DNA from: Chryseobacterium kimseyorum
GTDB taxonomy: Bacteria > Bacteroidota > Bacteroidia > Flavobacteriales > Weeksellaceae
Direction of reading: 5' to 3'
Assembly (NCBI RefSeq): GCF_025971945.1
Contig: NZ_JAPDHW010000009.1
Coordinates: 62,001 to 126,000 of the forward strand
DNA length: 64,000 nt
The notes beneath the pieces were generated by a model. It was not told where the DNA came from. It did no database searches and worked only from the letters and a program-made list of their open reading frames with translations. Both the position numbers and the translations under genes were made by a program. Each line of letters starts with the position of its first letter. Position 1 is the stretch's first letter. Positions 43,501 to 51,104 of this stretch are shown here, one piece after another.

Positions 43501-44199
43501 TTGCCTTTGATTAATATCAATCATCAGTTGCTTGACGAAAGCATCGATGCATGGGTGGAAGAAATTAAACAGTCGCAGATTTTAGCGTTCTCAGGAGGAT
43601 TCTCTGCGGGTGACGAACCGGATGGTTCTGCCAAGTTTATCGTGAATGTTTTGAAGAACGAAAAGATGAAAAACGCCGTTCACGAATTGCTCGACAGAGA
43701 CGGAATGATCATTGGAATCTGTAACGGTTTCCAGGCTTTGGTGAAGTCAGGATTATTGCCTTACGGTAGCATTAAGGATCTGGACGAAAATTCTCCAACG
43801 TTGGCTCACAACGCGATCAGAAGACATATTTCTCAAATGGTGAATGTGAAAGTTCTGAATGACGAATCGCCCTGGTTAAAAGGAATGAAAGATCAGGTGT
43901 TCACCATCCCAATTTCTCACGGCGAAGGTCGTTTTATGGCTTCGCAAGAAGAAATTCAGAAGTTGTATGAGAACGGACAGATTGCGACTCAATATTTAGA
44001 TTTAGATGGAAACATCGCTCACGGAATGCCTTTCAATCCTAATAACTCATTATTCGGAATTGAAGGAATCACAAGTCCGTGTGGAAAAATTTATGGTAGA
44101 ATGGGGCACCCTGAACGTTTTGCAGAAGGTTTAATGAAAAATATTCCGACTGCGAATTATCATAATATCTTCAAAAACGGAGTGGAGTACTTTAAGTAG
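40501..44199 (+). CDS. purL: Phosphoribosylformylglycinamidine synthase
   Basis: A 1232-residue large-type PurL that converts FGAR to FGAM with glutamine and ATP. The N-terminal region covers about 1-215, with SDHCRHTTF near 215-223 and [25 protein letters not shown] near 314-338. The ATP-binding motif [16 protein letters not shown] follows near 438-453. The class I glutaminase domain is at the C-terminus, with PGTNCEYD near 979-986, the nucleophile Cys in GICNGFQAL near 1075 and HGEGRF near 1140. It is full-length with no frameshift. A 16-bp palindrome that may be its terminator follows at 44262. Confidence 0.97.
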   Translation: [1232 protein letters not shown]

Positions 44200-44261
44200 G
44201 CAGCTTGCTTTTGGCAATTTGCTTTTGGCTTTAAAAATACTGAGTTTAAAATACGACTTTC

Positions 44262-44300
44262 AAACCTAACGGGTTTTCAAAACCCGTTAGGTTTTAGGAA
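44262..44300. repeat. Perfect 16-bp palindrome after purL
   Basis: AAACCTAACGGGTTTT (44262-44277), a single C, then AAAACCCGTTAGGTTT (44279-44294) are exact inverted repeats. It is a candidate terminator or dispersed palindrome and lies 62 bases after purL. The preceding bases carry two direct copies of TTGCTTTTGGC. Confidence 0.7.
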
Positions 44301-44329
44301 AACTGTCTGTTGAAATATTTATAATTAGA

Positions 44330-44716
44330 TTGAATACTTCAAATAAAAATAAAAGAGAATCGGCTGTCATCAATGGCAGCCGTTTTTCTGATTTAGCAGG
44401 ATTTTACGAAGAAGTTTCCCAGGTTTTAATGAAAGATGAAGATTGGAAAGTCGGTACGCTCGATGGATTTGATGATATTTTGTATGAATTTAAAGGTGAA
44501 ATGATCTGGAAAGATTCTCAAAAATCAAGGCAAGATTTAGGATTAGAAGTAACAAAGAAATTCTACGAAGATAAAATCAGACAAGGAAAGCCTTTTAATA
44601 TCAATTTAGCTCAACAAAAACTGGATGATTTGATTTCCGGAAACGGACAGACCTTGTACAATATTTTAATTGAAATTATTGAATCGCATAAAAATATAAC
44701 CTTAGTTTTAGATTGA
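44330..44716 (+). CDS. Barstar-family (ribonuclease inhibitor-like) protein, TTG start
   Basis: A 128-residue protein of the barstar family (PF01337), small inhibitors of barnase-type nucleases. The signature AVINGSRFSDLAGFYEEVSQVLMKDEDWKVGTLDGFDDILYEF spans about residues 12-54 and is followed by an insert with WKDSQKSRQDLG. No upstream ATG exists, so translation begins at the TTG at 44330. No barnase or secreted nuclease gene is nearby, so this is an orphan. It ends one base before the SGNH hydrolase gene, so they are cotranscribed. It may be a remnant immunity gene or a regulator of a cellular nuclease. Confidence 0.72.
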   Translation: MNTSNKNKRESAVINGSRFSDLAGFYEEVSQVLMKDEDWKVGTLDGFDDILYEFKGEMIWKDSQKSRQDLGLEVTKKFYEDKIRQGKPFNINLAQQKLDDLISGNGQTLYNILIEIIESHKNITLVLD

Positions 44717-44717
44717 A

Positions 44718-45347
44718 ATGAAGAAGAAAATGATGTACGGATTGTTTTTCGGCGACAGTATAACTTATGGCGAATACGATGGCGTTTTCGGTGGCTGGGT
44801 CGATATTCTCAAACGGTATGCTTTGCAGCAATACAGTGAAGGAGGAAACGAATTAATTCTTTTCAATCTTGGTATTGGCGGTGAAACTTCAGAAGGTTTG
44901 GTTAAAAGAATTCAAAACGAAATGACTGCCAGAAATGCCGAGGATGGAAATATTGTATTCATTGGTTATGGTGCTAATGATTTGGCTGTGAAAGATCAAA
45001 AGCAAATGGTAAATCCTGAACAATTTAAAGTGAATATTGAAAAGGCAATTCTGCTGGCGCTGAATTTTTCAAAAGAGATTTATCTGGTGAGTATTCTTCC
45101 TATTTCAGAGGAAATAGCGGGTAAAATTTCCGCAACCGGAAAAGTAAGAACGAATGAAGAAGTTTTGGTTTACAATCAAATTCTGAAAGGTATTGCCATT
45201 GAAAATTCTTTAAATTATATTGATTTTCATTCGGCATTTTTAGAAGATAAAGAAATATTACTTTCCAAAGACGGTGTACATCCCAACGAAAAAGGATATG
45301 GAATGATGGCTGAAATCGCAATTCCAATTATTGAAAAATATTTATAA
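44718..45347 (+). CDS. SGNH/GDSL-family hydrolase, cytoplasmic
   Basis: A 209-residue esterase/lipase-like protein with the family blocks: FGDSITYGEYD near residue 10-20 (nucleophile Ser), FNLGIGGETSEGL near 49-61 (oxyanion Gly), IGYGANDLA near 80-88 (Asn) and KDGVHPNEKGYGMMAEI near 184-200 (Asp and His). No signal peptide is seen, so it works inside the cell. It follows the barstar gene and leads directly into the gamma-glutamylcyclotransferase-like gene. Substrate unknown. Confidence 0.88.
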   Translation: MKKKMMYGLFFGDSITYGEYDGVFGGWVDILKRYALQQYSEGGNELILFNLGIGGETSEGLVKRIQNEMTARNAEDGNIVFIGYGANDLAVKDQKQMVNPEQFKVNIEKAILLALNFSKEIYLVSILPISEEIAGKISATGKVRTNEEVLVYNQILKGIAIENSLNYIDFHSAFLEDKEILLSKDGVHPNEKGYGMMAEIAIPIIEKYL

Positions 45348-45680
45348 ATGCCAAACTTATTTTCTTACGGAACTTTACAGAAAGAGCAGGTTCAACTCGA
45401 AACATTTGGAAGAATTTTAAGTGGTGAAAAAGATATTCTTATTGGATATCAATTGAAAATGCTTGAAATAAAAGATCCCGAAGTTCTACGGAAAAGTAAT
45501 CAGAAATACCATCCGATTTTGGAATTTTCAGGAGATAGTGCACATGAAGTGGAAGGTGTTCTTTTTGAAGTGAGCGATGAGGAAATTCTTCAGGCTGATA
45601 AATACGAAGTGGACGACTACAAAAGAATTGAAACTGTTTTTAAATCCGGAAAGAAAGGATTTATCTACGTGGGAAAATAG
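45348..45680 (+). CDS. Gamma-glutamylcyclotransferase-like (AIG2) protein
   Basis: A 110-residue protein of the GGCT/AIG2 fold. LFSYGTLQKEQVQLETFGR at residues 4-22 is the conserved dinucleotide-like loop, and DAGE-like text is replaced by VSDEEILQADKYEVDDYKRIE near 81-101, which holds the conserved Glu. The start codon abuts the preceding stop, so it is translationally coupled to the SGNH hydrolase. Predicted reaction: release of 5-oxoproline from gamma-glutamyl amines; not proven. Confidence 0.8.
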   Translation: MPNLFSYGTLQKEQVQLETFGRILSGEKDILIGYQLKMLEIKDPEVLRKSNQKYHPILEFSGDSAHEVEGVLFEVSDEEILQADKYEVDDYKRIETVFKSGKKGFIYVGK

Positions 45681-45741
45681 GCTTAAAAGTTCGTAAAAGA
45701 AGTACAGCAGAAAAATCGGTGAAATCTGTGGGAACACAAAA

Positions 45742-46098
45742 TTAACCAAAAATATATTTCCAGTACACAAAAACGCCCACAATAACAGAAGCTGCCGCAA
45801 TCATAGTCACAGCTCCAGCGGAAATATCTTTAATGAAACCGATTCTTTTATCAAATTCCGGATGAATGATATCGCAAATCTTTTCGATGGCTGTATTGAA
45901 AGTTTCAGCGGCTAAAACTCCAATAGAAACTGTTAAAACCAAAACGGTGTCAAGCGCAGAAAGTTTCAGATAAAAAATCAAAAAAATATTAATCAGCAGA
46001 GCCACCACTTCAATCTGAAAATTTCTCTCAGACTTAAGCATCATCCAAATTCCACGAAAGGAGTTGATAAAGCTTTTATGGATGGGAGGTTTTCTCAT
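45742..46098 (-). CDS. dgkA: Diacylglycerol kinase, prokaryotic type
   Basis: A 118-residue inner-membrane kinase that phosphorylates diacylglycerol or undecaprenol. Three membrane helices lie near residues 30-48, 52-72 and 95-114. The hallmark AAETFNTAIEKICDIIHPEFDKRIGFIKDISAGAV spans about 63-97, with the catalytic Glu residues at the start. A -7 box on the minus strand (CAAAGATA on plus at 46118-46125) precedes it. It is convergent with the GGCT gene and divergent from dnaN. Confidence 0.93.
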   Translation of the reverse strand: MRKPPIHKSFINSFRGIWMMLKSERNFQIEVVALLINIFLIFYLKLSALDTVLVLTVSIGVLAAETFNTAIEKICDIIHPEFDKRIGFIKDISAGAVTMIAAASVIVGVFVYWKYIFG

Positions 46099-46117
46099 TT
46101 TTACAATTGATGTTTGG

Positions 46118-46125
46118 CAAAGATA
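46118..46125 (-). promoter_or_regulatory. -7 promoter box of dgkA
   Basis: TATCTTTG on the minus strand, 19 bases before the start codon at 46098. No -33 box is evident. Confidence 0.4.
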
Positions 46126-46214
46126 GTTGATTAAATAATTTAGAAAAAAAATAATTCTTTTGATGGTTGTTAATAACTCTCAGTATTATTCTTTTCTATC
46201 TGTGTTCTATTTGT

Positions 46215-46222
46215 TATATTTG
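46215..46222 (+). promoter_or_regulatory. -7 promoter box of dnaN
   Basis: TATATTTG matches TAnnTTTG and is 107 bases before the dnaN start. The long leader contains a small open frame (46244-46333). A second box, TAGTTTTG at 46282-46289, is nearer to the gene. Confidence 0.4.
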
Positions 46223-46243
46223 TAAAAACTTATTTTTAAATCT

Positions 46244-46333
46244 ATGAAATCGCTTTTGTTTTCTAAAATAAACTTTTGTTTTAGTTTTGCGATTACATGT
46301 GACCAATTAAAAACAATAATTATCTACATATGA
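46244..46333 (+). CDS. Possible 29-codon leader peptide before dnaN
   Basis: An ATG at 46244 opens 29 codons whose TGA stop overlaps the dnaN start codon (ATGA at 46330-46333). The peptide would read MKSLLFSKINFCFSFAITCD, then about nine more residues. The overlap would allow translational coupling, but the peptide has no known relative, so it may be chance. Confidence 0.3.
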   Translation: MKSLLFSKINFCFSFAITCDQLKTIIIYI

Positions 46334-47460
46334 AATTTATTATTTCAAGTGGTGAACTGCAGAAAGCATTGCAAACTGTAAGTGGCGTAATATCAAGCTC
46401 TCAGTCGAGACCGATTTTAGAAAACTATCTTTTTGAGTTAAACGAAAATAACCTTACCATTACCGCCTCTGACGGCGAGACAACTTTGGTAACTTCATTG
46501 GATGTAAAGTCTGATGATGCCGGTAAATTTGCGGTTCCTGCCAAAATTTTTCAGGATTTTATAAAAACCTATGGCGAACAGCCGCTGACGCTTGTCGTAA
46601 AAGACAATGCTGAAGGTACCGGTAGCCAACTTGAGATTTTAGATGAGAAAGATAATTTTGCGGTGGCATTAGACAATGCAGACGATTATCCTGAACTTCC
46701 GGAATTTGAATCTGCGCAAAGCGTGACCATGCCTGCGGGAGTTTTATCTGAAGCTTTAACCAACACACTTTTCGCTACGAGTAACGATTCTCTACGTCCG
46801 GTAATGACAGGAGTTTTGTTCCAGTTTGGTGAAAACGAAACAAATTTTGTTTCTACCGATTCTCACAGATTGGTGGTGTATAAAAGAACAGATTTGATGA
46901 ATGCCGAGCCAATGGAATTCATTATGCCTAAAAAACCTCTGAATATTTTCAAAAATATTTTAGCAAGCTCAAACGAAGATCTAACCATCGACTTCAATGA
47001 GAATATGGCTAAATTTACTTTCGGAAAACACATCTGGATCTGTAGATTAATTGACGGAAAATATCCGAATTATACTGCTGTAATTCCTAAAGAGAACCCG
47101 AATGTATTGACGATTAACAGAAATTTACTGTTGGGAGCGATCAGAAGAGCTTCTATCATGTCAAATAAATCGACAAATCAGGTGAGATTTAAACTGTCTG
47201 CCAATATTCTTCACCTTCATGCAGAAGATACAGAATATGCAAACAAAGCAGATATGCAGATTCCTTGTGACTACAATGGTGAAGATATCAACATTGGTTT
47301 CAGCTCTAAGTTTTTAACTGAAATGTTGGGTATTTTGGCAGCAGACGATATCACTATGAAAATGTCTCAACCCAACAGACCGGGAATCATTGAGCCGTTG
47401 GATGGTCTGGAAGAAAACGAAAACATTTTAATGTTATCAATGCCGGTAATCGGGTTGTAA
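46330..47460 (+). CDS. dnaN: DNA polymerase III beta subunit (sliding clamp)
   Basis: A 376-residue sliding clamp that tethers the replicative polymerase to DNA. Three clamp domains can be followed: SSGELQKALQTVSGVISSSQSRPILENYLFEL at 5-36, the middle domain with ATSNDSLRPVMTGVLFQF near 146-163 and STDSHRLVVYKRT near 172-184, and the C-terminal domain with RASIMSNKSTNQVRFKLS and LEENENILMLSMPVIGL at the end, where the hydrophobic protein-binding cleft forms. The size is normal. The start overlaps a possible leader frame. A terminator follows at 47482. Confidence 0.97.
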   Translation: MKFIISSGELQKALQTVSGVISSSQSRPILENYLFELNENNLTITASDGETTLVTSLDVKSDDAGKFAVPAKIFQDFIKTYGEQPLTLVVKDNAEGTGSQLEILDEKDNFAVALDNADDYPELPEFESAQSVTMPAGVLSEALTNTLFATSNDSLRPVMTGVLFQFGENETNFVSTDSHRLVVYKRTDLMNAEPMEFIMPKKPLNIFKNILASSNEDLTIDFNENMAKFTFGKHIWICRLIDGKYPNYTAVIPKENPNVLTINRNLLLGAIRRASIMSNKSTNQVRFKLSANILHLHAEDTEYANKADMQIPCDYNGEDINIGFSSKFLTEMLGILAADDITMKMSQPNRPGIIEPLDGLEENENILMLSMPVIGL

Positions 47461-47481
47461 GATTAAATTTAATAATACTGA

Positions 47482-47515
47482 AAGAGGTTTTGATAATTTT
47501 CAAAGCCTCTTTTTT
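47482..47515 (+). terminator. Terminator after dnaN
   Basis: AGAGGTTTTGA (47484-47494) pairs with TCAAAGCCTCT (47500-47510) with one G-U pair, then TTTTTG. Confidence 0.85.
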
Positions 47516-47772
47516 GTTTCTGTAAATTAATTTTTCGGGATAAAATGCTTTCGTTTGTCTATACAATTGGCAAGTTCGTCTAATAAATTTGAGATTAAGT
47601 TTTAATTGATTTTACTTTGTCATATAAAACAGGATAAAAGTGATTGATGTAAGATTAAAGTCAAGGAAAATCACAATATTAATCTGTTTAAAATGTTTCC
47701 TGATCAGAAAAGATCATGTGCAATACTTGAATGTAATCTTTTTAAATTTAAACTGTTTAAAAAAATAAAAAA
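47516..47772. other. Intergenic region between dnaN and the dipeptidase
   Basis: About 257 bases with no gene; together with the dnaN terminator the gap is 312 bases. It holds a -7 box, TAAATTTG (47584-47591), and a short inverted repeat TGATC-AGAAAA-GATCA (47702-47717). AT-rich sequence leads to a TTG start. Confidence 0.5.
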
Positions 47773-48999
47773 TTGGAGAATAGTCAGCATCATTGGTCAC
47801 GACGTAAATTTATCGCTGCAATGGGCGGTGCGGGTGCGTTTGTTTTTATAAATCCTTTTTCGTCATGGACTGATTTCAGTGCAAAAGACGATAAGATTGC
47901 AAGAATTGTTTCAAAAACTTTTGGTATTGATACGCACAATCATGTCGATGTTCCATTGATTTTGAGCGAACTTCCCGGACCGAAGTTGGATTTGAGAGGT
48001 GAAATTAAAAAATCAGGTCTGTCCGGTATTGTGATGACCTTTCCAGTAGACTATCAAAAACTCACTGAAAAAGGCCAAGCTTACGACAGATTTTTAAATG
48101 GTTTGACAGCGATGGATCAGGTACTTGAAGATAATTCAATGAAAAGAGCTCTCAATCTTGCTGACCTTGAAGAAGCAAAGAGAGCAAAAACACCCATCGT
48201 AATTCAGTCTGTAGAAGGCGGACATTTTTTAGAAGGAAAAATTGAACGGTTGAAGGTTGCTTATGATCGAGGTTTAAGACATTTTGGATTGCTTCATGAT
48301 AACGATGCATCGGTTCCGTTGGGTGATGTATTTACAAATCCTCCACAATGGGGTGGACTGACAGCTTTTGGTGCGGAAGTGGTCAGAGAATGTGAAAGGT
48401 TGGGGATTTTAATTGACCTTTCGCATTGCGATAACAATACCATCAATGCTGTACTCAAAATAGCAAAAAAACCTGTTCTCGTTTCTCATTCCGGCCTCAA
48501 CACCAGACTTGGAAATAATGAAATGATGTCTAAAATGATGCTTCCGAGACTCATCAGTAAAGAGCAGGCAAAAATAGTTGCCGGAAATGGTGGCGTCATT
48601 GGAGTATGGACTCACCTTGCTGAAAAACCTTCCGACTTTGCAGAGAATATCAAAGCAATGGTTGGTGTGGTCGGAATCGATCATGTCGCGATAGGCACCG
48701 ATACCAAAATGACGCCTGCTTATCATTCACCAAATGATAATTGGGGACAGTCTCAAAATAAACCTAAGCAGAATAAAAATACGGATAAAGATCATCAGTC
48801 TGAACAGAATTCTGGTAAGCAGCAACAGAAACACATTGAAAAAACGACCAATACAAATTGGGCTGACCAGAAACGCGGGTTTTATTACAGCGTGGTGGAA
48901 TCTTTACTAAACGCTGGTTTCAGTGAAAACGCAATCGGAAAAATAGGTGGAGGAAACTACTGCAGAATTTTTGGTGAAGCAACTGATCATAAAAATTAA
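47773..48999 (+). CDS. Tat-exported M19 (membrane dipeptidase-type) metallopeptidase
   Basis: A 408-residue protein. No ATG precedes it, so a TTG start is assumed; the twin-arginine signal WSRRKFIAAMGGAGAFVF (residues 7-24) indicates Tat export. The M19 zinc ligands can be followed: THNH near 56 (the family consensus is HxD, here HxH), E in SVEGGHFLEGK near 142, H in LIDLSHCD near 217, H in VSHSGLN near 240 and D in IGTDTKM near 310. A 45-residue insert rich in N, Q and K follows at about 320-365 (WGQSQNKPKQNKNTDKD onwards). It would hydrolyse D-Ala- or L-X-containing dipeptides. The insert and HxH site are unusual. Confidence 0.82.
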   Translation: MENSQHHWSRRKFIAAMGGAGAFVFINPFSSWTDFSAKDDKIARIVSKTFGIDTHNHVDVPLILSELPGPKLDLRGEIKKSGLSGIVMTFPVDYQKLTEKGQAYDRFLNGLTAMDQVLEDNSMKRALNLADLEEAKRAKTPIVIQSVEGGHFLEGKIERLKVAYDRGLRHFGLLHDNDASVPLGDVFTNPPQWGGLTAFGAEVVRECERLGILIDLSHCDNNTINAVLKIAKKPVLVSHSGLNTRLGNNEMMSKMMLPRLISKEQAKIVAGNGGVIGVWTHLAEKPSDFAENIKAMVGVVGIDHVAIGTDTKMTPAYHSPNDNWGQSQNKPKQNKNTDKDHQSEQNSGKQQQKHIEKTTNTNWADQKRGFYYSVVESLLNAGFSENAIGKIGGGNYCRIFGEATDHKN

Positions 49000-49041
49000 A
49001 TGGTGCTGAGCCATATTACATAAAGAGCAAATAATAAACTG

Positions 49042-49150
49042 AACTTTTTTGCAAAACCGAAATGCTGAGGAAATGAAAAGGCAATGAAGCAGCAAATGAG
49101 AACCGAAAATGAAGAGTAGAGAAGAGGTCGGTTTTGCAAAAAGTTTTTTT
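49042..49150. repeat. Long inverted repeat after the dipeptidase gene
   Basis: AACTTTTTTGCAAAACCGA (49042-49060) and TCGGTTTTGCAAAAAGTT (49128-49145) form an 18-bp arm with one bulge around a 67-base purine-rich loop. The loop has four AATGA units (49072, 49083, 49095, 49108). Seven T follow the right arm, so it could end dipeptidase transcription. A short non-autonomous mobile element is another possibility. Confidence 0.6.
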
Positions 49151-49352
49151 AAAAAATAATTATCTGAACAGTTCAGTTTCAGAAATAAAAAGAGAATTGA
49201 AAAAGAATTATGCTTGAAAAAATCTTAAATTCACTTCTGGAAAACTTTCATCGGTCCGGCATTTTTAAAGGACTGGACAGATTTAAGTTTTAAAAAAAGA
49301 TGGAGAGACAGATCTTAATTATCTGATTCTTTAATAGCCGTTGACAATTAAA
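49151..49352. other. Intergenic region before the LytS-type kinase gene
   Basis: Part of a 353-base gap without a gene. I see only AT-rich sequence; a short GGTCCGGCATT...GGACTGGAC stretch may pair weakly. No clear -7 box was found, so the kinase promoter remains unplaced. Confidence 0.4.
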
Positions 49353-50378
49353 ATGATAAACCTTAAAAACAGAAACCTTGAAATCAGATTACATCTTTTG
49401 ATATGGCTGGTTTTGTTCTTTTTGCCCACCGCATTTACGATTGGTTCAGAAACTGACTGGAACGGAATTTTCCGACATTTTTGGTTGCAACTGATCTTTC
49501 TTGCAGTGATTTTCTACGTCAATTATTTTGTTCTGGTCAGAAGGTTTTTTGATAACAGAAAATTATGGTTTTTTATATTCAATTTATTATTATTGATCAT
49601 TCTCGTGATTTTGAAAAGTCAGATTTTTGAATGGCTGGAACCAGAGAGATTAAAAATGCCACGAAGACGTCCGCCGGATGGCATCCGTTATTTTTTTGAT
49701 TTCCTGATTTACCTTATTCCGGTTGCCTTTTCAATTGCCATCAACGCAAGCAAAAGGATGCAGAAAGCGGAAGAAATGAAAATTGAGGCCGACAATATTA
49801 AACTGCAGTCTGAACTCAAACATCTGAAATATCAGTTGCAGCCACATTTTTTCTTTAATTCTCTCAATAATATCTACGCACTGATCGATTTCGATTCTGA
49901 GAAAGCAAAACAAAGCGTACACAGTTTAAGCAAACTGATGCGTCATCTTTTATACAAGACGGATGTCGAAAAAATCAAACTCTCAGAAGAAATCGACTTT
50001 CTGAATAAATACATTGATTTAATGTCTGTGAGATTGAATGACAAAACCAAAGTGTACACCAATTTTCCAACAAAGATTCCAAATTTGGAAGTTGCGCCTC
50101 TGCTTTTTATATCAATCGTTGAAAATGCCTTCAAACACGGTGTTTCTGCTACACAGCATTCAGATATCAGTTTTAAAATGGAGATTTTTGATGATGAAAT
50201 TCAGTTTACAGCTTCCAATTCCAATTTTCCAAAAACGGACACTGACAAAAGCGGTTCGGGAATTGGTGTTGAAAATCTGCAAAAAAGACTGAATCTGCTT
50301 TACCCAGAAAAACACGAGTTTCATTCCTGCCTGAACGACGGAATGTATATTGCAGAAGTGAAATTGAAAACGAAGTAA
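49353..50378 (+). CDS. LytS/YehU-type sensor histidine kinase
   Basis: I place the start at the ATG at 49353 (341 residues); a TTG 12 bases upstream is less likely. Three to four N-terminal membrane helices occupy about 10-130. The His_kinase (PF06580) block LKYQLQPHFFFNSLNNIYALI lies near 155-175 with phospho-acceptor H165. The ATPase domain with VAPLLFISIVENAFKHGV near 245-262 and GSGIGVENLQKRLNLLYP near 302-319 follows. It phosphorylates the regulator encoded immediately downstream, whose ATG follows its TAA directly. The signal sensed is unknown. Confidence 0.9.
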   Translation: MINLKNRNLEIRLHLLIWLVLFFLPTAFTIGSETDWNGIFRHFWLQLIFLAVIFYVNYFVLVRRFFDNRKLWFFIFNLLLLIILVILKSQIFEWLEPERLKMPRRRPPDGIRYFFDFLIYLIPVAFSIAINASKRMQKAEEMKIEADNIKLQSELKHLKYQLQPHFFFNSLNNIYALIDFDSEKAKQSVHSLSKLMRHLLYKTDVEKIKLSEEIDFLNKYIDLMSVRLNDKTKVYTNFPTKIPNLEVAPLLFISIVENAFKHGVSATQHSDISFKMEIFDDEIQFTASNSNFPKTDTDKSGSGIGVENLQKRLNLLYPEKHEFHSCLNDGMYIAEVKLKTK

Positions 50379-51104
50379 ATGAAAAAGATAACCTGCCTAA
50401 TCGCCGACGACGAACCGATGGCTTTGAGTCTGATCGAATCTTATGTCCTGAAAACCCCTTTTCTGGAATTGAAAGCCAGGTGTAACAATGCAATCGAAGC
50501 GATGCAGATTCTGGAAGAGGATAAAAATATCGACCTTTTCTTCTTAGATATTCAGATGCCGGATCTTTCAGGGCTGGAATTTTCAAAATTGGTTCCAAAG
50601 AGCAGCAGGGTAATTTTTACAACTGCTTTTGATCAGTATGCAATTGATGGCTATAAAGTCAACGCACTTGATTACCTGCTGAAGCCATTTGATTACAATG
50701 AATTCCTGAACGCAGCCACAAAAGCCAGAAATTATTTTGAATCTCAGCAGCCGGTTTCAATGTTAAAGCCAGAGAAAAAGCAGGAGTTTTTCTTCGTGAA
50801 ATCGGAATACAGGCAGATTAAAATCAGTTTTTCTGAAATTTTATACATCGAAGGTTTAAAGGATTACGTTAAAATTTATCTGAAAGACAATCCAAAACCG
50901 GTTTTGACATTGATGAGTTTAAAAAAACTGGAAGAAGAATTGCCTTCTGGAAATTTCATGAGAATTCACCGTTCCTACATTATTGCTCTGGATAAAATTG
51001 AAGCTATCGAAAGAAATCATATTGTTATCGGAAAAGAACAAATTGCCATCGCGCCAAATTACAAAGACGCTTTGATGGATTACATCAATGGAAAAAATTT
51101 ATAA
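50379..51104 (+). CDS. LytTR-family response regulator
   Basis: A 241-residue regulator. The receiver domain (1-125) has the acidic pair DDE at 10-12, phospho-acceptor D57 in FFLDIQMPDLSG, and a Lys in LDYLLKPFDY near 101. The C-terminal LytTR DNA-binding domain (about 137-235) has FFVKSEYRQIKISFSEILYIEGLKDYVKIYL and GNFMRIHRSYII. It forms a two-component pair with the kinase just upstream. LytTR sites are short direct repeats; none was located with confidence here. Confidence 0.93.
   Translation: MKKITCLIADDEPMALSLIESYVLKTPFLELKARCNNAIEAMQILEEDKNIDLFFLDIQMPDLSGLEFSKLVPKSSRVIFTTAFDQYAIDGYKVNALDYLLKPFDYNEFLNAATKARNYFESQQPVSMLKPEKKQEFFFVKSEYRQIKISFSEILYIEGLKDYVKIYLKDNPKPVLTLMSLKKLEEELPSGNFMRIHRSYIIALDKIEAIERNHIVIGKEQIAIAPNYKDALMDYINGKNL

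Noticed and set aside
47702..47717. TGATC...GATCA inverted repeat before the dipeptidase as an operator
   Set aside because: A five-base arm is too short in AT-rich sequence to support a binding site.
50206..50598. 130-codon minus-strand frame over the LytS/LytTR junction
   Set aside because: It is antisense to two well-supported genes and looks like a shadow.
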